A program made the translations under genes and the position numbers. Below, in pieces: positions 1 through 5,647 of a stretch of DNA of 12,152 nt (its first letter is position 1; each line of letters begins with the position of its first letter). Source of the DNA: Thermoplasmata archaeon (GTDB lineage: Archaea > Thermoplasmatota > Thermoplasmata > Halarchaeoplasmatales > Halarchaeoplasmataceae). The notes below the pieces were generated by a model. That model was given only the letters and a program-made list of their open reading frames with translations, had not been told where the DNA came from and did no database searches. The stretch covers positions 1 to 12,152 of the forward strand of contig SKVC01000079.1 of the NCBI GenBank assembly GCA_007129655.1, read 5' to 3'.

Positions 1-1
1 A

Positions 2-715
2 TACGAATTGAGAGCAAAAAAGGTTGATATCAACCTCAATCTAAAGTATACGCCTGAAGAGTATACTCTGATAGATGTAAAAAATCTAACGAAGAGTTAC
101 GATGAAATCATCTTCGAAGATATCTGCTTCGATATGAAAACAGGGAAGAAGATAGAACTGGTCGGACCCAACGGTTCGGGAAAGACTACACTGATGGATA
201 TCATCGCAGGGAAAAAAGACGCTGATTCCGGTGAGGTCGTAGTAGGTAAAAAAACGAAGATAGGATACCATTCACAGGAGTTCATACCGGCTTCTGAAGA
301 CTATAAAGTCCTGGATGATATATGGGATAAAACCTACTGCGATCACATCCCGATAGAGGATACTACGAACCATCTCCCAAAGGATAAAGAGGAAAAGCTC
401 AGGAATCATCTAGGGAGCTTCGGTTTCATCGGCGATGATGTCTTCAAAGACATTAGAGATCTGAGCGGCGGCGAGAAAACTCTGCTGTCGGTGGCCGAGA
501 TGATGTTCGGAGGCTGTAATCTGATCTTACTGGATGAGCCCACTAACAATCTAGATATCGAGAAGAGGGAAAAGCTCGAGGAATCGTTGCAAAATTATGA
601 AGGCGGTGTTCTACTCGCATCCCACGACAGGAGATTTATCAAGAACGCTCTAGATGAAACATGGAGTATCGAAGGTAACAAGATCGAAAGATACGTGCTG
701 GGGGATGTCCACTAA
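2..715 (+). CDS. ABC-F family ATPase, C-terminal nucleotide-binding domain (5'-truncated by window edge)
   Basis: The reading frame is open to the left edge, so the first TTG at base 8 is probably not the start and only the last ATP-binding cassette is visible. Counting from base 8, the Walker A is GPNGSGKTT (residues 53-61), the Q-loop is YHSQE (87-91), the signature is LSGGEKT (152-158), the Walker B is LILLDEPTNNLD (172-183) and the switch histidine is in ASHDRR (204-209). No membrane segments are present, and LDEPTNNLD is typical of ABC-F proteins, which are soluble ATPases acting on the ribosome in translation or antibiotic resistance. The protein ends soon after the H-switch with no C-terminal extension. 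The iron-sulfur domain of ABCE1/RLI cannot be checked because the N-terminus is missing, but the region just before this cassette looks like an ABC-F linker. The gene converges on the RudS-like gene, and their stop codons overlap (712-715). Confidence 0.85.
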   Translation, partial: YELRAKKVDINLNLKYTPEEYTLIDVKNLTKSYDEIIFEDICFDMKTGKKIELVGPNGSGKTTLMDIIAGKKDADSGEVVVGKKTKIGYHSQEFIPASEDYKVLDDIWDKTYCDHIPIEDTTNHLPKDKEEKLRNHLGSFGFIGDDVFKDIRDLSGGEKTLLSVAEMMFGGCNLILLDEPTNNLDIEKREKLEESLQNYEGGVLLASHDRRFIKNALDETWSIEGNKIERYVLGDVH

Positions 716-1680
716 AAGTTCCAATAATCCCTAACTACACAGGTCTTAACGTCCTCTAAACGGACCAATTCTCTTGGATACGGATCAAAAAAGGTTTGGT
801 TTTTCAGTTCGGGATCCTTGGCTCTCAGAACCCATGTGTACAGTATGGATAACGGTACGTTCAAAGAGGTGTTTCCTTCTTTATACTCTTCTAAAGAAGC
901 TTCAAAGAAGTCTATCTCATCTTCCTCTACATGGCTCTTCAATCCCGCAAACAATTCATCCATTATCTTTATCTTTGATTCGCATTCCGGAGCCATGTTG
1001 AACAGTTCGTACAGGATCTCTTCGTAAATATCGTAGATCCCGGAATCCTCTTCAAAGACTTTGCACAACTTTTCATACATCTCTTCATCGTAGGACTTTA
1101 ACAATAACCGATTGTGATCGTGGAATTCTTTGAGTTTATCAATATCTTTAGACTTTTTAACATCTCTGAAGGATGAAAAAGTATAGATCTTTGTAAGGAA
1201 ATGATCACGTATCTGGTAGTTCCGCAGCCTTCCCTCTGTCTCTATTGCCTTTTTAGGCTGGTATTTCAAAACCGCATCTCCAAAAAAGCCTGCACATCTA
1301 TCAACGGGTGCCGGGCCATCAATAGCGGCATAGATCTTGGTTTCCTTCAATCCGCATGAAGGCGATCTACCTTTCAGTATGAAACCATCCACATCCCAGT
1401 GTTCTTTAAGAAAATTCGCACAAAAATCCTTCATCTCCAGGGTAACATCTCTCCCGGTATTCGGCTGTAACAATTTTTTATCTTCTCCATCTCTCACCAA
1501 GCGGATGGGGTCCCTGGGAACTCCCAGGCCTATATCCGACTCGGGACAAACGGTGATAAAATCGATTTGATCTCTCATCTCCTTAACTTCATCCGAAGAT
1601 ATGATCTGACCGTTGTATCTGCAGCTTTCGAACCCTAAGCACTTACTGACCACAACCCTCGGCTTGACAAATTCTTTCAT
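712..1680 (-). CDS. TudS (DUF523)-DUF1722 fusion, RudS-like tRNA 4-thiouridine desulfidase
   Basis: The N-terminal half is a DUF523/TudS domain. It carries three cysteines placed as iron-sulfur ligands: KCLG (Cys14), VCPE (Cys45, Glu47) and SPSCG (Cys109), plus the family motif CRYNG (20-24). The C-terminal half (about 190-320) is DUF1722, with NYQIRDHFLTKIY and LKEFHDHNRLLLKSYDEEMY. This exact fusion is known in bacteria as RudS, which removes sulfur from 4-thiouridine in tRNA; TudS is the catalytic [4Fe-4S] part and DUF1722 binds tRNA. The same activity here is inferred. The start is set at ATG 1680 because AGGTG lies 8 bases upstream. An in-frame GTG at 1689 would add three residues and overlaps that site. 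The gene appears monocistronic, and its promoter is ambiguous (TATA-like runs at 1715-1722 and 1733-1743). Confidence 0.88.
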   Translation of the reverse strand: MKEFVKPRVVVSKCLGFESCRYNGQIISSDEVKEMRDQIDFITVCPESDIGLGVPRDPIRLVRDGEDKKLLQPNTGRDVTLEMKDFCANFLKEHWDVDGFILKGRSPSCGLKETKIYAAIDGPAPVDRCAGFFGDAVLKYQPKKAIETEGRLRNYQIRDHFLTKIYTFSSFRDVKKSKDIDKLKEFHDHNRLLLKSYDEEMYEKLCKVFEEDSGIYDIYEEILYELFNMAPECESKIKIMDELFAGLKSHVEEDEIDFFEASLEEYKEGNTSLNVPLSILYTWVLRAKDPELKNQTFFDPYPRELVRLEDVKTCVVRDYWNF

Positions 1681-1688
1681 TTTAAGCA

Positions 1689-1693
1689 CACCT
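1689..1693 (-). promoter_or_regulatory. Shine-Dalgarno site deciding the RudS-like start
   Basis: On the minus strand AGGTG is followed by an 8-base spacer and ATG (1680-1678). The upstream GTG (1689-1687) overlaps the site itself, so ATG is preferred. Confidence 0.5.
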
Positions 1694-1771
1694 ACAAGGG
1701 ATGATCACTATACCTATTTATCTCTTCTTAAAACCATAAAATAGCGAGATAACTTTCCGACATCAAAAAGT

Positions 1772-2233
1772 TTAGAAGAATAACGCTTTGGCCGCAGCAA
1801 CTATTACATTTCGTTTCCAATCCCTTTCATTTTTCATAGTTTCTATAGCCAATAACGCTTTGTATTCAGAGATAATTCCTTTTTTAAACAGTAAATAAAC
1901 CATGTGAACGCTGAAATAACAATCGATTTTATCTTCAAATTCCTTTATAGCCTTGATGTCGTCAGTAAATAATACTAGATCATTTTCTATACAGATATCA
2001 AATAACTCGTCCTCAACAGGATGTTTTCTTTTTACATCTTGGATCTTCAAATGAGATTAAATAACTAGCCATTTTTTAGCCGCTTTCGCATCTTCATCCC
2101 TGCTTTCACTTATCTCTTCTAGTTCATTTAAAACGCCGTTCGAAATAACAACATCATAAATGTCAAGGATCTTATCTGCTAAATCGGTATGCCCTAAAGA
2201 AACCAAGGCAGAGGTGTCTATCACAACTCTCAT
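1772..2233 (-). pseudogene. PIN-domain (VapC-like) toxin interrupted by an in-frame TAA
   Basis: Reading from ATG at 2233 gives MRVVIDTSALVSLGHTDLAD and continues to residue 58 (AKKWLVI). Codon 59 is TAA (2059-2057). The same frame then runs open for 94 more codons to 1772, with no frameshift. The N-terminal piece holds the first PIN aspartate (Asp6 in IDTSAL) and an acidic NELEE (37-41). The downstream piece holds the rest of the fold: VEDELFDIC (73-81), the TDD motif (90-92) and a basic C-terminal helix. Together they make 153 codons, a normal length for VapC-type RNases. The start overlaps the antitoxin stop as ATGA, the usual coupling of toxin-antitoxin operons. No ribosome site precedes the TTG at 2050 that could restart the second half. 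The gene is either a recent nonsense pseudogene, a readthrough gene, or carries a single-base sequence error. Confidence 0.82.
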
Positions 2234-2529
2234 AGCTCACCTTGTTCGAGTTTTTCATCGATCTCTTTTTTAGCTTTTTTCAGCTTATTTACTATAAATT
2301 TCACGTCTTCGGCATCCGTTCCCAGAAGTTCTTTCAATTCCTTTTCAGATATATGGCCTTTTGCGTATTCCAATGCTATTGCCTCTCTTAGATTGAGAGT
2401 TTCTTCTTTGACGGCATAGGCGATCTTATTTCTCAGCCATTCACTTCTGGAAAGATGTAGTACCTTGGTGATGGCGTCTATTTCGTCTAGCAGATTCTTA
2501 TTTAATCTCACATTTACCTGAGTTGACAT
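2230..2529 (-). CDS. Ribbon-helix-helix (VapB/CopG-like) antitoxin
   Basis: The protein has 99 residues from ATG 2529. The N-terminus MSTQVNVRLNKNLLDEID, then TKVLHLSRSEWLRNKI, matches a ribbon-helix-helix DNA-binding fold: a short beta strand (residues 3-8) and two helices. The C-terminal part (about 50-99) is charged and helical (HISEKELKELLGTDAEDVKF) and is the likely toxin-binding region. A TTG at 2550 would add MIPNVYH, but the ATG is preferred because the TATA run at 2555-2566 places the transcript start within a few bases of it. The TGA stop overlaps the toxin ATG by 4 bases (2230-2233). The gene looks intact although its partner is broken. An antitoxin of this type would normally bind its own promoter. 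Confidence 0.85.
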   Translation of the reverse strand: MSTQVNVRLNKNLLDEIDAITKVLHLSRSEWLRNKIAYAVKEETLNLREAIALEYAKGHISEKELKELLGTDAEDVKFIVNKLKKAKKEIDEKLEQGEL

Positions 2530-2554
2530 GTGATATACATTAGGTATCAAATGC

Positions 2555-2566
2555 TATATAAATATT
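2555..2566 (-). promoter_or_regulatory. TATA box of the toxin-antitoxin operon
   Basis: The minus strand reads AATATTTATATA. A start about 26 bp downstream falls near 2531-2533, so the antitoxin mRNA would have a leader of only 2-4 bases before ATG 2529. Confidence 0.55.
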
Positions 2567-2628
2567 CCGTAGATTTTTTACACTTTAGCGACTTAAATAC
2601 CAACAACTCAAAATGCCATAATATAAGT

Positions 2629-2636
2629 AAAAAAAA
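2629..2636 (-). terminator. Oligo-T terminator after purC
   Basis: An uninterrupted run of eight T residues on the minus strand lies about 22 bases past the purC TAA. Archaeal transcription commonly ends at such T-tracts without a hairpin. It also separates the purine operon from the toxin-antitoxin promoter. Confidence 0.55.
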
Positions 2637-2658
2637 GGAAAGGGTTTTACCAAAGAAC

Positions 2659-3621
2659 TTACGCCAGGCCTTCTTTTTTGAGTTCTTCGTAATCCTCACT
2701 GATCAACTCTTCCAGTGACTTTACATCGAAGTGCTTCTCTCCGGTCCACTCGTTGCAGGCCGCCTTGTACATGTGGGAAACGAAGATTATCAATTTTTCA
2801 GCCATCTTTGGCGGCTCCGGCCATTCATCCTTCGGGAGGTCCTGGTCCTTGGCCCGGTCCATCTCTTTCTCCCATTCGGTTCCTCTGTAGTAGTTTCTCA
2901 ACATCTGCTTGCTGAGCTTCAATCCTTTGTATTCGAACCGGTCTTCGTCCAAAGTGCCGAGAACATCGGCCAGCATGAGCTCGCCGTTCCGATCAAGGGC
3001 TACTTCCATCTTACCGTCGAGATGCTTCCATCCCAACTCTTTAGCCCTCTCGTTGATGAATCCGTTCACTCTCATAGCTAAATTCTTGATAACATCTATC
3101 ATCTCGTCATCGAAGCCTGCGTGTTCCTTCACCTCGTCCAGATTCTTGAAGTACCTATCGAATTTCTCGTATTTGGTGCTGAAGTCGATGATGGGTGGAT
3201 CCAGCTCTTTATTCACTTCAGGATATTCGTCGAATCCCAGGTCCGAAGGCTCGATCTCTCCTTTTTTTAGCCTTCTAAAAACAGAACTACCTTCTCCCAG
3301 GATGTTTCTGTAGATTATCTCCAAAGGTACCATCATGTTTTTGAATTCATCCGGTGTGCCTTCGGTGATCACGTTGACCACCTTGACTTTCATCCTGTTC
3401 TTACCATCTAACTCTATAAAATGTGATTTTATACCTTCTTTCTCTAACTCCTTGAAGTTGTGAGCACTCATCAAACAGAGGGCTTCGCCCTTACCTTCGA
3501 TCTCGTCGGGCATCTCGCCGTAGTCGAAGATGCTGTATCTACCGCTGAACTCGAACACTCCGACCCCTTCTTCGTTCTTGGTTGGCTCTTTCGTTATCTC
3601 TAAGTCTTTGACACTTCCCAT
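2659..3621 (-). CDS. purC: Phosphoribosylaminoimidazole-succinocarboxamide synthase (SAICAR synthetase)
   Basis: This is the purine-pathway enzyme that joins CAIR and aspartate using ATP to give SAICAR, in the cytosol. It has 320 residues, longer than the roughly 240-residue bacterial form and close to archaeal forms. Family signatures are visible: GRYSIFDYGEMPDEIEGKGE (residues 27-46), the nucleotide and substrate region MVPLEIIYRN followed by GSSVFRR, and the late GKMEVALDRNGELMLADVLG motif, which supplies acidic metal-binding residues. The start ATG directly follows the purE TAG with no gap, and GAGGTGA (3627-3633) lies 5 bases upstream inside the end of purE, so translation of the two genes is likely coupled. 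PurE makes its substrate. Confidence 0.96.
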   Translation of the reverse strand: MGSVKDLEITKEPTKNEEGVGVFEFSGRYSIFDYGEMPDEIEGKGEALCLMSAHNFKELEKEGIKSHFIELDGKNRMKVKVVNVITEGTPDEFKNMMVPLEIIYRNILGEGSSVFRRLKKGEIEPSDLGFDEYPEVNKELDPPIIDFSTKYEKFDRYFKNLDEVKEHAGFDDEMIDVIKNLAMRVNGFINERAKELGWKHLDGKMEVALDRNGELMLADVLGTLDEDRFEYKGLKLSKQMLRNYYRGTEWEKEMDRAKDQDLPKDEWPEPPKMAEKLIIFVSHMYKAACNEWTGEKHFDVKSLEELISEDYEELKKEGLA

Positions 3622-4086
3622 CTATCTCACCTCTTTATCGTCTTCATCTATCTTCTTTCTGTTATCTTCCTGATATTCTTTGATCCTTTCCTGAAGTCCC
3701 TCATGGGTCAGTCCCAATATCTTCGCTGCGGCTAAACCCGCCTGCTCGGTACCCATGACGACCATGGGGCACACTCCGGAAGGCATCCTCAGGCTTGAAA
3801 AAATATCCGCACCGGCGAATTTACTGCTGTACGGAGGACAAGCTATGACTGGTTTCTCAGTTTGAGCATCCACGAAACCGCTCAGCGCGTTGCTTCTTCC
3901 TGCGACCGTTATGTAGACTACCTTATCATCCTCATATTCTTTTATGATCTCCATAGCTTTCAAAGGTACCTTATGTGCTGAAGCGATCCTCATCACGCTT
4001 TCTATACCCAACTTTTTCAAGGTATCCCCTATCTTCTCTGACCATTCCATATCGCTTTTCGATCCCATTATTATTACTACTTTCAT
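3622..4086 (-). CDS. purE: PurE, class II-like AIR carboxylase
   Basis: The 154-residue protein has the PurE fold start MKVVIIMGSKSD. It differs from bacterial class I PurE (N5-CAIR mutase) at the active-site loops. It has SAHK (36-39) instead of SAHR, AGRSNALSG (62-70) instead of the AAHLPG loop, and CPP (83-85) with DIFSSLRMPSG (94-104), all resembling the animal and spirochaete class II enzymes that carboxylate AIR with CO2 directly. Class II would need no PurK, and none is seen here. The charged C-terminus (EDNRKKIDEDDKEVR) is a short extra tail. The gene lies 9 bases after the ArsR-family gene, with AGGTG (4093-4097) 6 bases upstream overlapping that gene's TAG. PurE itself is certain; the class assignment is read from motifs. 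Confidence 0.93.
   Translation of the reverse strand: MKVVIIMGSKSDMEWSEKIGDTLKKLGIESVMRIASAHKVPLKAMEIIKEYEDDKVVYITVAGRSNALSGFVDAQTEKPVIACPPYSSKFAGADIFSSLRMPSGVCPMVVMGTEQAGLAAAKILGLTHEGLQERIKEYQEDNRKKIDEDDKEVR
3627..3633 (-). promoter_or_regulatory. Shine-Dalgarno site of purC inside the purE 3' end
   Basis: The minus strand reads GAGGTGA, 5 bases before the purC ATG at 3621. It is a strong match to the archaeal 16S 3' end and fixes the purC start. Confidence 0.7.
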
Positions 4087-4092
4087 GTTTTA

Positions 4093-4097
4093 CACCT
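4093..4097 (-). promoter_or_regulatory. Shine-Dalgarno site of purE overlapping the upstream stop codon
   Basis: The minus strand reads AGGTG, six bases before ATG 4086. Its last bases are shared with the TAG of the ArsR-family gene, which suggests coupled translation of the two. Confidence 0.6.
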
Positions 4098-4389
4098 ATC
4101 GTATCTTATCTGCAACTTTGTTGTATATCTCGAACATCTCTTTTATCTCGTCGATCTTGAGGGAGTAGTACTTCTCCGGTGGCTTATTCTCGAACACCAC
4201 CAATCCCAGATCATAAAGTAACTTCAGATGTTTTGAAGCGGAAGATTCCGTAGTATCCAATCTATCTGCCATCTCGTGGACGGACATCTTCTCGTTCTCA
4301 CACAACATCTGAAGGATGTCCCTTCTTTTCCTGGATCTTATCGCCCTGGCGAGCTTTTCATCAGGCATCATTTTGGCATACTGATGCAT
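4096..4389 (-). CDS. ArsR-family winged-helix regulator, first gene of the purE-purC operon
   Basis: The 97-residue protein is a single winged helix-turn-helix domain: ARAIRSRKRRDILQMLCENE (helix 1), MSVHEMADRLDTTESSASKHLKLLYDLGLV (turn and recognition helix SSASKHLKLL), then a wing ending in YYSLKIDEIKEMF. It has no metal-binding CxC motif, so any ligand is unknown. It is the first gene of the operon, 9 bases ahead of purE, which suggests purine-linked regulation; that is inference. The long-form start is ATG 4389, but a TATA-like box at 4390-4398 abuts it. The 26.5-bp spacing seen at other genes here would place a leaderless start at Met8 (4368), or nearby Met7 (4371). The true protein may therefore be 90 or 91 residues. 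Confidence 0.87.
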   Translation of the reverse strand: MHQYAKMMPDEKLARAIRSRKRRDILQMLCENEKMSVHEMADRLDTTESSASKHLKLLYDLGLVVFENKPPEKYYSLKIDEIKEMFEIYNKVADKIR

Positions 4390-4398
4390 TATTTAATA
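4390..4398 (-). promoter_or_regulatory. TATA-like box of the ArsR-purE-purC operon
   Basis: The minus strand reads TATTAAATA. The core hexamer ATTAAA is centred at 4394.5, exactly 26.5 bp from Met8 of the ArsR-family gene. Confidence 0.5.
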
Positions 4399-4406
4399 GT
4401 TTCGCA

Positions 4407-4431
4407 GTTGCGCAACATGGAAACATATGTT
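4407..4431. promoter_or_regulatory. Two perfect 10-bp palindromes upstream of the purine operon
   Basis: GTTGCGCAAC (4407-4416) and AACATATGTT (4422-4431) are each exact palindromes, centred 15 bp apart and just upstream of the operon's TATA-like box. They are candidate operators for the ArsR-family protein encoded next door. Short palindromes also occur by chance, so this is tentative. Confidence 0.4.
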
Positions 4432-4459
4432 GTTTTCGGTTAATTATTCAAATAACAAC

Positions 4460-4479
4460 AATAAGTATATATACTTATT
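4460..4479 (+). promoter_or_regulatory. TATA box embedded in a 20-bp perfect palindrome
   Basis: AATAAGTATATATACTTATT is its own reverse complement over 20 bp. Its centre (4469.5) lies 26.5 bp upstream of the ATG at 4496, the archaeal spacing for a leaderless start. A protein binding this palindrome would block TBP. Confidence 0.65.
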
Positions 4480-4495
4480 AACACAATCATAACAT

Positions 4496-5062
4496 ATGAG
4501 ATTGATGGATAATCTTCAGAAGTCGGATAAATACGAGAGATATCCAAAGATATTCAAAGAGGTAGGTAAGAAGCCACATCGCCCTCAAAAGAGATTCAAG
4601 CTGGTGATCAACGACAAAAACGATGCAAAGCAGGCATGGATATCCGGTATACCGATATTGTGGATAGATTCATCCTTCACAAAAATACTCAGATATCCCA
4701 TGAAGATACCTGACACAATAGTGATTCCCAGGGAGTTCATAGCCGTTATAGAAAGCAGGCTAAGAGTACACACCTTCGATAGTATGACTCCCTTCACCAA
4801 AAACGGTATAATTCCACAGTTTGAGGATGTGATCGTATTCATGCTAGAATTGGACCCCCTGGCTGCCAGGGCCATGGTGGACAGGAGCGACATAGACTAC
4901 AAATACCTGGAGAAAAGGATCATCCAGGAAAACCTTGAAAGAGAAGCTTCGGAAGTGTACCTTCAGGATTACCTGAATTTTCAGGTCATGGAAACTCCGT
5001 TTAACAGAGAACGTCTTATGAAGATCATAGATCGAAACAACATCAAAGAGGTGCTCCCATGA
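4496..5062 (+). CDS. Protein of unknown function, first gene of a two-gene operon
   Basis: I do not recognise this 188-residue protein. It has no signal peptide or membrane segment. The first 40 residues are basic (KYERYPKIFKEVGKKPHRPQ), the middle is a mixed alpha/beta stretch (ISGIPILWIDSSFTKILRYP, then IPDTIVIPREFIAVIE), and the end is charged and helical (YLEKRIIQENLEREASEVYL). The start is well supported by the palindromic TATA box 26.5 bp upstream, giving a leaderless mRNA. Its TGA overlaps the ATG of the next gene by 4 bases (5059-5062), so the two products are probably made together and may act together. A toxin-antitoxin-like pair is one possibility, with no motif to prove it. Confidence 0.75.
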   Translation: MRLMDNLQKSDKYERYPKIFKEVGKKPHRPQKRFKLVINDKNDAKQAWISGIPILWIDSSFTKILRYPMKIPDTIVIPREFIAVIESRLRVHTFDSMTPFTKNGIIPQFEDVIVFMLELDPLAARAMVDRSDIDYKYLEKRIIQENLEREASEVYLQDYLNFQVMETPFNRERLMKIIDRNNIKEVLP

Positions 5063-5583
5063 TAAACCGATTTCTGAAAGAAGTATGCAAGGAACTTAAG
5101 GATATAGGTATAGATTACATAATAATAAATAACGGGTCTGGCGATTTCGTTTTAACAACGAAAGGATTTTCTGAAATAGAAGAGGAATTAAAGAAAAGTG
5201 ACAGATTCAGAGTGATGGACAGGATAAAAACAATGATCGAAAGTGAATTCATGTTCGAGAATACCTGGCGAACGGTAGAATTCCTGGACCCCGGTTACTT
5301 TTCAGGCAAAAAGACAGCCGATGAATTCATAGATTATGTTAAAAGATATCGTAGCACAAAAAGAGATGTCGGATATGTGGCCAACCCGGAGGTAGTCTTC
5401 TTCATGAGGCTGGTAATAGCGGATTGGGAGATATACGTACAGAAGATATTGAGGGACATCAGAGTAGGATTACCGATATCACTGGTGGACGACGTGATAG
5501 AGATAGCCAATACATTGGGTATCGAGGAGAAGATGAAACCGAGGGTGGAATATACGAAGGATATCGTAAAATCTCGCTTGTGA
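5059..5583 (+). CDS. Unknown protein, possibly a degenerate nucleotidyltransferase fold
   Basis: The protein has 174 residues and no membrane segment. The opening (FLKEVCKELKDIGIDYIIIN), a mid-strand TVEFLDPGYF (about 91-100), and a late VANPEVVFFMRLVIADWEIY followed by KILRDI recall the layout of minimal nucleotidyltransferases such as AbiEii-like or DUF6036-like proteins. In those, a strand pair is followed by a spPE...K...R..DI helix. The catalytic GS...DxD motif is not evident (GSGDF occurs at about 26-30), so the protein may be inactive or unrelated. It is coupled by a 4-base overlap to the preceding gene. It ends 52 bases before ATPase 1, which has its own promoter. Confidence 0.72.
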   Translation: MINRFLKEVCKELKDIGIDYIIINNGSGDFVLTTKGFSEIEEELKKSDRFRVMDRIKTMIESEFMFENTWRTVEFLDPGYFSGKKTADEFIDYVKRYRSTKRDVGYVANPEVVFFMRLVIADWEIYVQKILRDIRVGLPISLVDDVIEIANTLGIEEKMKPRVEYTKDIVKSRL

Positions 5584-5600
5584 TAATTTGTGTAGAAAAC

Positions 5601-5612
5601 TTTAAATATTTT
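5601..5612 (+). promoter_or_regulatory. TATA box of ATPase 1
   Basis: TTTAAATATTTT lies 24-35 bp upstream of ATG 5636. The predicted transcript start is 0-6 bases before the ATG, so the mRNA is leaderless or nearly so. Both operator palindromes lie between this box and the start codon. Confidence 0.55.
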
Positions 5613-5614
5613 AC

Positions 5615-5644
5615 TTACTCTAGAGTAACTTACTCATGAGTAAG
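5615..5644 (+). promoter_or_regulatory. Tandem palindromic operators over the ATPase 1 promoter and start codon
   Basis: TTACTC-TA-GAGTAA (5615-5628) and TTACTC-AT-GAGTAA (5630-5643) are both perfect 14-bp palindromes, centred 15 bp apart. The second extends to 16 bp (5629-5644), and the ATG start codon (5636-5638) covers its centre. Two copies of one half-site pair, side by side between TATA and the start codon, strongly suggest a repressor operator. Confidence 0.75.
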
Positions 5645-5647
5645 CAA
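5629..5647 (+). repeat. 19-bp direct repeat, left copy, at the ATPase 1 start codon
   Basis: CTTACTCATGAGTAAGCAA is identical to 6947-6965. The left copy encodes MSKQ from its internal ATG. The two copies are 1318 bp apart, which is the ORF length less a few bases. Confidence 0.9.

Noticed and set aside
712..715. Overlapping convergent stop codons as a possible assembly error
   Set aside because: Both proteins end at natural positions for their families, and a 4-bp tail-to-tail overlap (CTAA) is common in compact archaeal genomes.
1772..2050. A separate 92-codon gene starting at TTG 2050
   Set aside because: It is in the same frame as the upstream PIN fragment and continues that domain. There is no ribosome site before the TTG. 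It was merged into one interrupted gene.
2731..3313. Plus-strand frames of 116 and 134 codons opposite purC
   Set aside because: They are antisense to a certain gene, have low-complexity Ser/Pro-rich products, and lack promoters.
4428..4460. Inverted repeat TGTTGTT...AACAACA as a hairpin terminator or operator
   Set aside because: The arms are only 7 bp, AT-rich, with a 19-base loop and no T-tract; too weak to call.
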